This document shows positions 7,986-14,714 of a DNA stretch of 36,099 nucleotides, one piece after another; the stretch's first letter is position 1; each line of letters opens with the position of its first letter. The notes beneath the pieces were generated by a model. That model was given only the letters and a program-made list of their open reading frames with translations. It had not been told where the DNA came from and did no database searches. A program made the translations under genes and the position numbers. Source of the stretch: Chloroflexota bacterium (GTDB lineage Bacteria > Chloroflexota > Dehalococcoidia > Lucifugimonadales > UBA3495); contig JAPOQH010000017.1 in assembly GCA_026710825.1 (NCBI GenBank), forward strand, positions 1 through 36,099. The letters run 5' to 3'.

Positions 7986-9245
7986 TCAACCCGCCAAACG
8001 TGTCCCCGTTTCACTGGCGTTGCCGGGCCCGTCGCCCCAGGGGACCTCGGGGAGATTGCGTTCGCGGCGCACCTCGTTGATGGTGATGACGCCGCGGTCG
8101 AGCAGGGCGGTCTCGCGCTGGACGCGGCTGTTCTCGTCCTCCTGCAGCGCCTCGATCACGGACAGATCGAACTCCACCGTGAGCTGAGGGTAGCCGAGCC
8201 TCGGCAGCAGGGAGCGGTTGAGTTGTTCCTCCAGGAACTTGACCTCGGGCACCACCGTGTTGCGCCAGAACATCCTCTCCGACGCCTGCACGTTGGCGTA
8301 GGTGGCCCGCTCGAAGTCGCCCAGCAGCAGCTTGGGCACGCCGTAGGTGCGGCTCACTTCCTCCAGGCTCCAGCGCAGGCCCTGGATGAAATCGATGTCG
8401 CGGTGAGACAGCCCCAGGGTCTTGACGTCGCGGATGGCGGAGGCAACGGCGGGACGGTGGGCGTTGCCGGGACCCTGGTAGCGCTGCTCCCAGCGGGCGT
8501 AGAAGTCCTCCAGTTCGGCGTCGTTCATCTCCTGGTTGGTGAGAAGCAGGAAATCGGGGCGGGCCGAATTGCGGAGCAGGTGGCGGTTGAAGTGCAACCC
8601 CTCGTGTCCCATATCCGCCGAAAGGCGAGCGGGAGCCAGGGGCGACAGACCGGCCATCTCCTCCAACGGGTTGAAATAGCGCAGCCAGACGATCTCGTCG
8701 GGCGTATAGGCGACCTGCTCGACGGCTCCCCGGTACACGAACCCGCGCACGTAGCGCTGCCGGTCGGGGATGACGGCCATGCGGTCGGGACGCAGCGGCC
8801 ACAGTTCCGGCTGGCCGTCCTCTCCGCGCTCGATGGCCCAGAATGCCGCGCCCCACAGGCACAGGTAGATCTCGGTGGCGCGCCACAGGTCGGCGCGTGT
8901 GTACCACGGGTTGACCCGTTCCAGCAGTCGCGCCACCGTATGCGACGGTTCCACCGGCGTCCGCCGCCCGGTTGGCTCAGTGCGATACACGCGGAGGGGC
9001 GGCCGCGTCACGGCCTCGGCGCGGAGCTTCACCGCGGCATACACGGACGGCGAAGTTGCCATGTATCGCCCGTACTCCGGGCGGGCCCAGCCCTCGCCGC
9101 CGGCGCCGACTCCAGCAGATTCATCGGCAGGCAAGCGGTTGGCCGCCGCCGCCCGGTTGGCGCGTTGGACGACGACCGCAGGCTCCGCGGGTCTGCCGTC
9201 CCGCCTGGAAAACGACCGCAGCATCTTGCCTATCCCAACCATCAT
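7986..9245 (-). CDS. Phage portal protein (HK97 type)
   Basis: The 419-residue product matches HK97-type portal proteins, which form the dodecameric ring through which DNA enters the phage head. Visible features are Ser-Pro-Ser-Val-Tyr-Ala-Ala-Val-Lys-Leu-Arg-Ala-Glu-Ala near the start, Leu-Cys-Leu-Trp-Gly-Ala-Ala-Phe-Trp in the stem-proximal part, and Glu-Ile-Val-Trp-Leu-Arg-Tyr-Phe-Asn-Pro. Tyr-Gly-Val-Pro-Lys-Leu-Leu-Leu-Gly and Leu-Leu-Asp-Arg-Gly-Val-Ile-Thr-Ile-Asn-Glu-Val-Arg follow near the end. The ATG at 9245, two bases after the terminase stop and 7 nt after GGAGGT, is preferred to an ATG at 9260. The capsid and protease genes that normally follow are absent. Confidence 0.9.
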   Translation of the reverse strand: MMVGIGKMLRSFSRRDGRPAEPAVVVQRANRAAAANRLPADESAGVGAGGEGWARPEYGRYMATSPSVYAAVKLRAEAVTRPPLRVYRTEPTGRRTPVEPSHTVARLLERVNPWYTRADLWRATEIYLCLWGAAFWAIERGEDGQPELWPLRPDRMAVIPDRQRYVRGFVYRGAVEQVAYTPDEIVWLRYFNPLEEMAGLSPLAPARLSADMGHEGLHFNRHLLRNSARPDFLLLTNQEMNDAELEDFYARWEQRYQGPGNAHRPAVASAIRDVKTLGLSHRDIDFIQGLRWSLEEVSRTYGVPKLLLGDFERATYANVQASERMFWRNTVVPEVKFLEEQLNRSLLPRLGYPQLTVEFDLSVIEALQEDENSRVQRETALLDRGVITINEVRRERNLPEVPWGDGPGNASETGTRLAG

Positions 9246-9247
9246 AT

Positions 9248-10795
9248 TCACAACCTCCATTGCTCCTGTGCATATCGATCATGTGCATAGCGATCATGTG
9301 TGTCCGGTTGGTCCGGGTAAAACTCGTCGGCGTAATCGTCCAGGAACGCCAGCATGAGGGCATCGGCCCGGTCCGGCGAAGTGGCGCCGCGCCGCCGCAA
9401 TCGCTCCTTGCTCTCCATCAGCAGGCGGCCCCGGCTGTCGTAGCTGTAGCGAAGGTCCGCCAGTTCCGAGATCAACTCGGTGTCCCGGGGAATGCGGATG
9501 CGCCGGTCGCGGAACCGCTGGGCCAGCGACTTGTAGCCCTCGGCGCGCAGGTTGGCGCACGTCCGGTCCCGCCGGGGGCCCTCGGCGACGTTGATGCCCC
9601 GGGCGCGAATGCCCTGTTCGCGCAGACGGTCCACCACGCCACCGCCGACGCCGATGACGTCGATGTTCACCGCGTCGGGCCGGTGCTCACGGACGGCCAC
9701 CATCACCTCTCCGGCGGTGGTCATGGTATCGATGCGCGAAAACGCCTTGATCGACTCCACGCGGTCGCCCCGCCGCATCAGCACGACGGTGCGGTCGCTG
9801 CCGAAACGGGCGACGTCGACGCCCACGACCACGCGGCCGTGAGACGATGGGCCCATGCCGGGCAGGAACAGGCCGAGGGGGTCGTCCTTGTCCCTCGCTG
9901 CTCCCGTACCACCGTAGTCCGTAGGGGCGAGGCATGCCTTGCCCCCACCCATCCCTGGATCAATCCCATCCTTCTCTTCGGCAATCGCCGCGTTTATGTC
10001 ATCCATGGAAATCAAGTTGTCCTCTCCTCGCAGCGGGAACTGGCCCAGGACCCGGGAGCGGAACAGGTCGCTGTTTTCACCCCAGACTTTTCGTCGTTCC
10101 TCCACCCATTCCGCGGTGGTCAGGCCCGCTATGTCGATGCGGCCCTGCTTCACGTTGGGAGAGTCGAGGGCGGATATGGTGATGGTCTTGTAGATTCCGC
10201 GATCCTGGTGGAACGCGCGGTGGAACGGCCCGGACGTGGAGGTGGGGTTGCCGATGAGGAGCAACTTGGGATACTGCGAGGTCATCACCGAGTCGATGGC
10301 CTCGTAAATCTCCTCGTCCACGCCCTCCGCCTCGTCGACCACCACCAGGACGTTGGGGCAGTGGAACCCCTGGAACTGGTCCGCTCCGTCGGCGGACAGT
10401 CCCAGGGCGTAGCGGTCCTCGGCCAACTCCCACCGGGTGTCGAGCAGCGTTCCGCCCAGGGTATCCGCCGCGCCGCGATGCAGGCGGTGGATCTGGCGCC
10501 ACAGGACGTGGCGCACCTGGCGGAAGGTGGGCGCGGTGCTGAGCACGATGCCTGGGTCGTGGCAGTGCAGGTACCACAGGACGGCCACCGCGGCGGTGAA
10601 GTCCTTGCCCAGGCCGTTGCCCGATTTGACCGCCACACGCCGCTCGCGCATCACCGCGTCCAGCACGTCTTTCTGTTTCCACCAGAGGGACACCCCCAGG
10701 ATGTCCCTGGCGAACTGAACGGGCGGGACCCATTTGTCGTTGCCGGCGGCCCGAAACTCCGACAGATCAGACTCCGACAGGCCAGGCTCTGACAA
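9248..10795 (-). CDS. Phage terminase large subunit
   Basis: A 515-residue DNA-packaging motor with ATPase and nuclease halves. The Walker A region is Ser-Gly-Asn-Gly-Leu-Gly-Lys-Asp (~residues 58-65), with Asp where Ser/Thr is usual. The Walker B region Val-Leu-Val-Val-Val-Asp-Glu-Ala-Glu lies near residue 150. The RNase H-like nuclease half shows Val-Val-Val-Gly-Val-Asp-Val-Ala-Arg-Phe-Gly-Ser-Asp, Asn-Ile-Asp-Val-Ile-Gly-Val-Gly-Gly-Gly and Asp-Arg-Ala-Asp-Ala-Leu-Met-Leu. A short Gly/Ala-rich insert at about residues 280-305 coincides with a palindromic genomic repeat. The listed TTG start lies inside a pentapeptide repeat (Leu-Ser-Glu-Ser/Pro) whose frame stays open upstream, so the true start may be earlier. 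It is the upstream partner of the portal gene. Confidence 0.88.
   Translation of the reverse strand: MSEPGLSESDLSEFRAAGNDKWVPPVQFARDILGVSLWWKQKDVLDAVMRERRVAVKSGNGLGKDFTAAVAVLWYLHCHDPGIVLSTAPTFRQVRHVLWRQIHRLHRGAADTLGGTLLDTRWELAEDRYALGLSADGADQFQGFHCPNVLVVVDEAEGVDEEIYEAIDSVMTSQYPKLLLIGNPTSTSGPFHRAFHQDRGIYKTITISALDSPNVKQGRIDIAGLTTAEWVEERRKVWGENSDLFRSRVLGQFPLRGEDNLISMDDINAAIAEEKDGIDPGMGGGKACLAPTDYGGTGAARDKDDPLGLFLPGMGPSSHGRVVVGVDVARFGSDRTVVLMRRGDRVESIKAFSRIDTMTTAGEVMVAVREHRPDAVNIDVIGVGGGVVDRLREQGIRARGINVAEGPRRDRTCANLRAEGYKSLAQRFRDRRIRIPRDTELISELADLRYSYDSRGRLLMESKERLRRRGATSPDRADALMLAFLDDYADEFYPDQPDTHDRYAHDRYAQEQWRL
9921..9945. repeat. GTAGGGGCGA-type palindrome inside the terminase gene
   Basis: GTA plus GGGGCGAGGCA (9924-9934) is followed by its near-complement TGCCTTGCCCC (9935-9945), with one G:T-type mismatch. 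It shares the GTAGGGGCGA head with the palindromes at 13589 and 22148, but here it is read in frame as part of the terminase. Confidence 0.6.
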
Positions 10796-10816
10796 GTGAG
10801 ACTCCGACAGGTCCGG
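10757..10816. repeat. 15-bp tandem repeat, four copies, encoding pentapeptides
   Basis: Four consecutive 15-bp units (type ACTCCGACAGGTCAG) run from 10757 to 10816, with a degenerate fifth beyond. On the minus strand they encode Leu-Ser-Glu-(Ser/Pro)-X repeats at the terminase N-terminus. The frame remains open further upstream toward the zinc-ribbon gene. Confidence 0.75.
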
Positions 10817-10893
10817 TTCCGGCGCATCGTCAGTTTTCTCATGTTCCTGTTCATCAGGGGCTTGAGTGCCGTCCGTCCACGGCTGGGCCAGCG

Positions 10894-11142
10894 CTAGCCC
10901 CGGTTGGGTCGGGGACGCATGGCGGCGACGCGGGCGCGGCGGAGGCGAACGGCCTCACCGTCGGGCCTGAGCGGCGACGACTCGACGCCCGCCGACTGGG
11001 CCACTCCGTCAGGAGGGCTGAACAGGAAACCGCAGTTCCTGCATCGGTACACCGTATGGTCCTGGCCATCCAGCCGGACCAGTTCCAGCAATGCTTCTGA
11101 ATCACAACGACGACAATTCAACACGTACACCTCAAGCGCCAT
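10894..11142 (-). CDS. Small zinc-ribbon protein
   Basis: An 82-residue product with two Cys-x-x-Cys knuckles (Cys-Arg-Arg-Cys near residue 10 and Cys-Arg-Asn-Cys-Gly near residue 34), about 20 residues apart. This is a classical zinc ribbon. The C-terminal half is Arg/Pro-rich and probably disordered. It starts with ATG at 11142 without an obvious ribosome site, and its stop lies about 100 bp before the terminase. Small zinc-ribbon proteins are common next to phage packaging genes, but the function of this one is unknown. Confidence 0.6.
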   Translation of the reverse strand: MALEVYVLNCRRCDSEALLELVRLDGQDHTVYRCRNCGFLFSPPDGVAQSAGVESSPLRPDGEAVRLRRARVAAMRPRPNRG

Positions 11143-11456
11143 TGGGCGCGATACAAAAATTCATTCGCCGGTGTCAGGCGAACGTATGTACAGGTTATTG
11201 TCGCAAGCGGCAAGCCGTCAACGGGCGGATGTCAGTGGCGAGAAACACCGCGGCGAGGAGAATCGGTGGCCGAGCGAAACCAAAATTCAGGGTTCCTTCA
11301 TCAAACCTTATGGCACCTAAATCTACAATCCGTTTCTTGAATCCAACTATTATCGAATGAATTTTCAAATAAAATGCATCATTCCGTTGTATAATCAGTA
11401 TCTGATCTGCGTGGACGAATACCGGTTGACCCACCGGCGCAACCAGGGGTGGTCTC
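11143..11456. other. AT-rich intergenic region with a possible promoter
   Basis: This 314-bp stretch between divergent genes holds no supported gene. Its right half is much more AT-rich than its surroundings. A perfect TATAAT at 11390-11395 could be the -10 box for the membrane-protein gene at 11457; the -35 is weak. One copy of the CGTCAACGGGCGG direct repeat lies at 11216-11236. Confidence 0.5.
11216..11236 (+). repeat. 21-bp direct repeat, left copy
   Basis: CGTCAACGGGCGGATGTCAGT recurs at 12161-12181 with two mismatches. The two copies are in the same orientation and bracket the membrane-protein gene at 11457-12044. Confidence 0.55.
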
Positions 11457-12044
11457 ATGAGCCGCATCTACGCCCTGAAGTACCTCCCGATCGACATCTG
11501 CGTTTTGGCCCTTTTCTGTTTTTTCGCCATTAACATCGGTGAAGCGGTCGCGACGGCTCACGATCCCCCTGACCTTGATGCGGTTACGATTGACGAGGTG
11601 CTCCTCGATCCCGCTGCATTCGGCACGCTGACCAAATACGAGCTTGCCACAAGTTTTGCGCTCGGCGCCGTGGCAGCGGGATTCTTGGCGCGGTGTGTGG
11701 CAATCCGGTGGAAACACCGGCGACGAATCACGAAGGAACCCCGATTGGTGAGAGATGCGATCAAAAACGGTATCGTGTCCGGAGGGCTCGCGTCGGCCAC
11801 GCTGGCAGCGGTGGTCACCATAGTACAGACCACCGAACGGGACAAACAGTTGCTGTACACGCACTGGTCCACGGTCGTTGACGAAGCTGGAGTTACCATT
11901 GCGGACCACCGTGTGGCGGACGTAACGCAATATTCACTGGTTTTGATTGGCCTGGTGATTCTGGCGGCCTACCTGGCCGTCCGCGACCAGACCCTGAAAG
12001 AGCCCCAATCCGATCGGCCGAGCGTCGGTCCCTCGGCGGAATAG
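11457..12044 (+). CDS. Unidentified membrane protein
   Basis: A 195-residue protein with about four hydrophobic segments: residues ~8-28 (Ile-Asp-Ile-Cys-Val-Leu-Ala-Leu-Phe-Cys-Phe-Phe), ~65-82, ~105-122 and ~160-178 (Leu-Val-Leu-Ile-Gly-Leu-Val-Ile-Leu-Ala-Ala-Tyr). Loops rich in Arg/Lys after the second segment suggest a cytoplasmic side. The tail is Ser/Pro-rich. I do not recognise a family. It is flanked by two direct-repeat copies and follows an AT-rich promoter-like region, which fits an acquired cassette. The coding call rests on length, hydrophobic pattern and the TATAAT upstream. Confidence 0.6.
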   Translation: MSRIYALKYLPIDICVLALFCFFAINIGEAVATAHDPPDLDAVTIDEVLLDPAAFGTLTKYELATSFALGAVAAGFLARCVAIRWKHRRRITKEPRLVRDAIKNGIVSGGLASATLAAVVTIVQTTERDKQLLYTHWSTVVDEAGVTIADHRVADVTQYSLVLIGLVILAAYLAVRDQTLKEPQSDRPSVGPSAE

Positions 12045-12160
12045 CCCGCGCAGCCGTCAACCGCCATACGCGGGCGGTTTCGAAACTCTCCCCTGCAAGC
12101 GCCACGCCGATTCACCGCAACCGCACCGGCTGGATGGCTGTGTCGAGGTCAGACACAGGT

Positions 12161-12181
12161 CGTCAACGGGCGGGCGTCAGT
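12161..12181 (+). repeat. 21-bp direct repeat, right copy
   Basis: CGTCAACGGGCGGGCGTCAGT matches the copy at 11216-11236 in 19 of 21 positions, same orientation, 945 bp away. Confidence 0.55.
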
Positions 12182-12287
12182 AGTGCGAAAATTGTCATGG
12201 CAATTGATGACACGCCAAAACGAAACCCCGCGGCACCGCGTGATAGGATTGGTTAAACAACGCGATAGATCTTGACCCGCGAAAATC

Positions 12288-12359
12288 ATGACCACCGCCA
12301 TCACACCGAACTTCGCCGACAAAACCATCTGGACGGGCGGCGACCTCGCTTCACCGTGA
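12288..12359 (+). pseudogene. 5' fragment of a DNA methyltransferase (methyltransferase-HNH family)
   Basis: An ATG opens a 23-codon frame. Its residues Thr-Pro-Asn-Phe-Ala-Asp-Lys-Thr-Ile-Trp-Thr-Gly match the conserved N-terminus of adenine/cytosine-N4 methyltransferases that continue Asp-Asn-Leu-Asp. The match breaks after Gly-Asp-Leu and the frame stops at 12357. The catalytic Asp-Pro-Pro-Phe region is missing. The same N-terminus appears in the relic at 18518-18697, and the matching C-terminal HNH end lies at 13290-13565. I infer one original gene split by replacement of its middle. Confidence 0.55.
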
Positions 12360-12412
12360 TGGAATATCCATCAACTCGCTAACGTCGTCACATGGGGCTA
12401 TAATCGCAACAT

Positions 12413-12928
12413 ATGGTGGAGTTCTGGTCGGTCAGCTGGGGCGATATAGCCACAGTAGTTGGAGTTGTTGTCTCGCTCGTCGGCCTCGGTTGGGCAATCA
12501 AGGAGGCACGTGGCGCTAGATCTGCTTCCAAAGCAGCACAAACTGCAGCCAATGAGACCCAGGAGCAAATCGCCCGCCATTTGCAAACCGTAGATTTGCA
12601 GCGCGCCATTGGATTGATCCAACTTGTCAAAACATTGCATGACAATAACCAATGGGAGGCGGCCAAGGAACATTACCAAACGTTGCGAGAGATGCTCACA
12701 TGGATTATCGCCCGTTGTCTCGAGCACCAGATCGAGTTTCGCGAGAGACTGACAACCGCCAGAACAGAGATCACGTTGATGGACGATTTAGTTAGGCAGG
12801 ACATCATTCAGGGCATTGAGGAAGACGATCGATCTCGGCTGAACCAGAATCTGAACAATATCCAGAGCGATTTGGAGGAATTGGCCAGCGTGATGGGTTT
12901 CGGCGAATCACAAGAGGAAACGAAATGA
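12413..12928 (+). CDS. Membrane-anchored coiled-coil protein, first gene of a two-gene cassette
   Basis: A 171-residue protein whose N-terminus holds one transmembrane helix (Ile-Ala-Thr-Val-Val-Gly-Val-Val-Val-Ser-Leu-Val-Gly-Leu-Gly, residues ~12-27). Ala/Ser/Arg-rich sequence follows (Ala-Arg-Ser-Ala-Ser-Lys-Ala-Ala-Gln-Thr-Ala-Ala), then a long helical, coiled-coil-like cytoplasmic region to the end. The G+C is visibly lower than in neighbouring housekeeping genes. Its ATGA overlaps the start of the next gene, implying translational coupling. No enzyme motif is seen. Small membrane-helical proteins of this build recur in accessory and defence islands, but the function here is unknown. Confidence 0.65.
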   Translation: MVEFWSVSWGDIATVVGVVVSLVGLGWAIKEARGARSASKAAQTAANETQEQIARHLQTVDLQRAIGLIQLVKTLHDNNQWEAAKEHYQTLREMLTWIIARCLEHQIEFRERLTTARTEITLMDDLVRQDIIQGIEEDDRSRLNQNLNNIQSDLEELASVMGFGESQEETK

Positions 12929-13260
12929 TCGATTTGGACCAAATCTTGGAAGGATTGATTCAACGCACGGGTGATGGCAGGCTAAAGTGGAGCCCCACCG
13001 TCGAAAGGAACCAATTCGTTACCTCAGTTGATACGATTTCGGTGGTGTCCCGCCAGATAGTCACACGAGGTATTCTACCCACTACTAGCTTTCGGCTTGA
13101 AATCTTCAACGAGGCAGGCGACACCATCGAGGTAGTGCAATCAACCGACGGAGGCTCCAAACGGACTCAACGCTTGGAGCATTTGCACACACTGGCACGC
13201 CGCTCGGCGCTCGACGTGGAATCAACCTTGGAAAAACTCGCCAAAGCCTTAGAAGCTTAG
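12925..13260 (+). CDS. Hypothetical partner protein, second gene of the cassette
   Basis: A 111-residue soluble protein starting inside the stop codon of the previous gene (ATGA overlap). It has an alpha/beta build: helix Asp-Gln-Ile-Leu-Glu-Gly-Leu-Ile, then Leu-Lys-Trp-Ser-Pro-Thr, beta strands including Ser-Phe-Arg-Leu-Glu-Ile-Phe-Asn-Glu-Ala-Gly-Asp-Thr-Ile-Glu. A C-terminal helix reads Leu-His-Thr-Leu-Ala-Arg-Arg-Ser-Ala-Leu-Asp-Val. This resembles a recurrent bacterial family of small uncharacterised proteins with a strand-rich core and an Ala-Arg-Arg-x-Ala-Leu helix. I cannot give a function; coupling suggests it works with the membrane protein. Confidence 0.65.
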   Translation: MIDLDQILEGLIQRTGDGRLKWSPTVERNQFVTSVDTISVVSRQIVTRGILPTTSFRLEIFNEAGDTIEVVQSTDGGSKRTQRLEHLHTLARRSALDVESTLEKLAKALEA

Positions 13261-13289
13261 GGTGCGATTTCGTGGTCTCTGAATATTGA

Positions 13290-13565
13290 TTCCAATTCCC
13301 ACTCCGCTCCGACATCGAGGCGCCCGTCCACTACCGCCAGAACAAGCACGTGCTGTTCGGCCAGCAGGAGGGACGGTGCAACGGCTGTCGGTCGGCGTTC
13401 GAGTTCCGCCACCTGGAGGTTGACCACATCATCCCGCAATCGCGAGGCGGCGGCGACCACATCGAGAACCTGCAACTGCTGTGCGCCCACTGCAACCGGG
13501 TCAAGGGCGACCGCACGCAGGAATACCTGATGGCGCAGCTGCGGGAGTTGGGCATCGCGGCGTGA
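13290..13565 (+). pseudogene. HNH endonuclease domain, 3' remnant of a methyltransferase-HNH gene
   Basis: The open frame begins after a TGA at 13287 and has no good start or ribosome site; a GTG at 13350 is the first possible start. It encodes [16 protein letters not shown], then a complete HNH module. That module has Cys-Asn-Gly-Cys, Val-Asp-His-Ile-Ile-Pro, Gly-Gly-Asp-His-Ile-Glu-Asn-Leu-Gln and Cys-Ala-His-Cys-Asn-Arg. The metal-binding cysteines and the HNH residues are intact, so a 71-residue stand-alone nuclease cannot be excluded. The upstream text matches the linker after a DNA methyltransferase domain, whose N-terminal fragment lies 1 kb upstream. Confidence 0.7.
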
Positions 13566-13588
13566 GCGGATAAGCAATCGTCAAATCC

Positions 13589-13614
13589 GTAGGGGCGACG
13601 CATGCGTCGCCTTA
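13589..13614. repeat. GTAGGGGCGA-type palindrome
   Basis: Within GTAGGGGCGACGCATGCGTC and its continuation, GGCGACGCA (13594-13602) is followed directly by its exact complement TGCGTCGCC (13603-13611), a perfect 18-bp palindrome. It sits between the convergent HNH remnant and NHL gene, and shares its head with the repeats at 9921 and 22148. Confidence 0.75.
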
Positions 13615-13646
13615 CTGGTTCCATGGTTCACCCGCTCTCCGCCGGA

Positions 13647-14483
13647 TCACCCCACCCGCGCCAGCTTCTGCACCCGCTGGGTCGAGGTGTCCGCGCCGTA
13701 GATATTGCCCCGGGGGTCGGTGTAGATCTGGTGTGCGTGCTCGAAGGTGCGGCCCCGGGCCAGCAGGTTGCCGTCGAGGTCCAGGATGCTGAGGCGCGGC
13801 ACCTGGTCGGATACGTACACGGTCTGCCGGGCGTCGATGTGGATGCCCATGGGGCACTTGAAATCGGTCCACTGGTCGAGGAATTGACCGTCCGACGTGA
13901 ACACCTGCACGCGGTTGTTCTCGCGGTCAGCGACGTAGACCCGGCCGTCGGCGGACACACGGACGCTGTGGGGCACGATGAACTCGCCGGGGCCGCGGCC
14001 GGGACTGCCGAAGGACGCGATGAACGTACCGTCAGGCGCGAACCGGTGCACGCTGGAATTGCCGTAGCCGTCGGCGACGTATAGCTCACCCGTTGGCGCG
14101 ACGCAGATGTCGGCGGGATGGTTGAAGGGCGCCTGCAACGCGGCCCGGTCGCGTATGCCGATGGTGGCGAGCAGGGCGCCGGTGGATGCGTACTTCAGGA
14201 TCTGGTGGGCGTCGCGGTCCACCAGGTACACGGAGTCGTCGGGGCCCACGTGGATGTGGTGAGCGTCGGCGGGCACGCCGTCCCGTCGCTCCCAGGCGTC
14301 CAGCAGGTTGCCGTCGGCGTCAAACACCAGGACGGGCGGGCCCTGGCGCTGGAACACGTACACGCGGTCCCGGCTGTCGACGGCCACGCCGCTGATGCCC
14401 CGAAAGACCTGGCCGACGGGCAGCCGAGCCCAATCCGGTTGGTATTCGTAAACGTAATCGCCCATACCCACGGTGATCGCCAT
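13647..14483 (-). CDS. NHL-repeat six-bladed beta-propeller protein
   Basis: A 278-residue protein made of NHL repeats. Each blade has Gly-(Ile/Val)-x-Val-Asp then Val-Tyr-Val-x-Asp and a Val-x-Val/Phe-x-x-Asp-Gly turn, e.g. Arg-Val-Tyr-Val-Ala-Asp-Arg-Glu-Asn-Asn-Arg-Val-Gln-Val-Phe. Six blades fit the length. His-Pro-Ala-Asp-Ile, Pro-His-Ser-Val-Arg and His-Gln-Ile-Tyr recall the metal-binding blades of peptidyl-alpha-hydroxyglycine lyase-like propellers, but catalysis is not shown. No signal peptide is seen, so it is probably cytoplasmic. The ATG at 14483 is chosen because GGAGGT lies 7 nt before it; in-frame upstream ATGs to 14525 are less likely. Confidence 0.82.
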   Translation of the reverse strand: MAITVGMGDYVYEYQPDWARLPVGQVFRGISGVAVDSRDRVYVFQRQGPPVLVFDADGNLLDAWERRDGVPADAHHIHVGPDDSVYLVDRDAHQILKYASTGALLATIGIRDRAALQAPFNHPADICVAPTGELYVADGYGNSSVHRFAPDGTFIASFGSPGRGPGEFIVPHSVRVSADGRVYVADRENNRVQVFTSDGQFLDQWTDFKCPMGIHIDARQTVYVSDQVPRLSILDLDGNLLARGRTFEHAHQIYTDPRGNIYGADTSTQRVQKLARVG

Positions 14484-14714
14484 GTTGTCCACCTCCATGT
14501 AGGTCGCTATATGTCGCCGCATCAAATTTCGCCGATTCTAGCACCAGCCCGGCAGGAGGCGAGGCTGCAATAAGGCCAAAACTCGCTTGCGAATCCGCTT
14601 AGAACGCGGCCGGAGGCTGACTATACTTTCGCGCGTCATGCATGTTTGCCGTGCGTGTGCCTTGCGAGCCCAACGAACGCAACACCCATTCCCGGTCAAA
14701 TTCGGAGGAAACCG

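Larger units (their letters stand above)
12045..12412. other. Intergenic region with right direct-repeat copy and a gene fragment
   Basis: It contains the right copy of the CGTCAACGGGCGG repeat (12161-12181) and the 5' fragment of a DNA methyltransferase gene (12288-12359), described separately. I see no intact gene. Confidence 0.5.

Noticed and set aside
7956-9290. 444-codon plus-strand open frame opposite the portal gene
   Set aside because: Shadow frame caused by G+C-rich codon bias; no domain recognised.
8972-10792. 606-codon plus-strand open frame antisense to the terminase
   Set aside because: High-G+C shadow frame; composition is His/Gly/Val/Arg-rich without domain features, while the opposite strand encodes a recognisable terminase.
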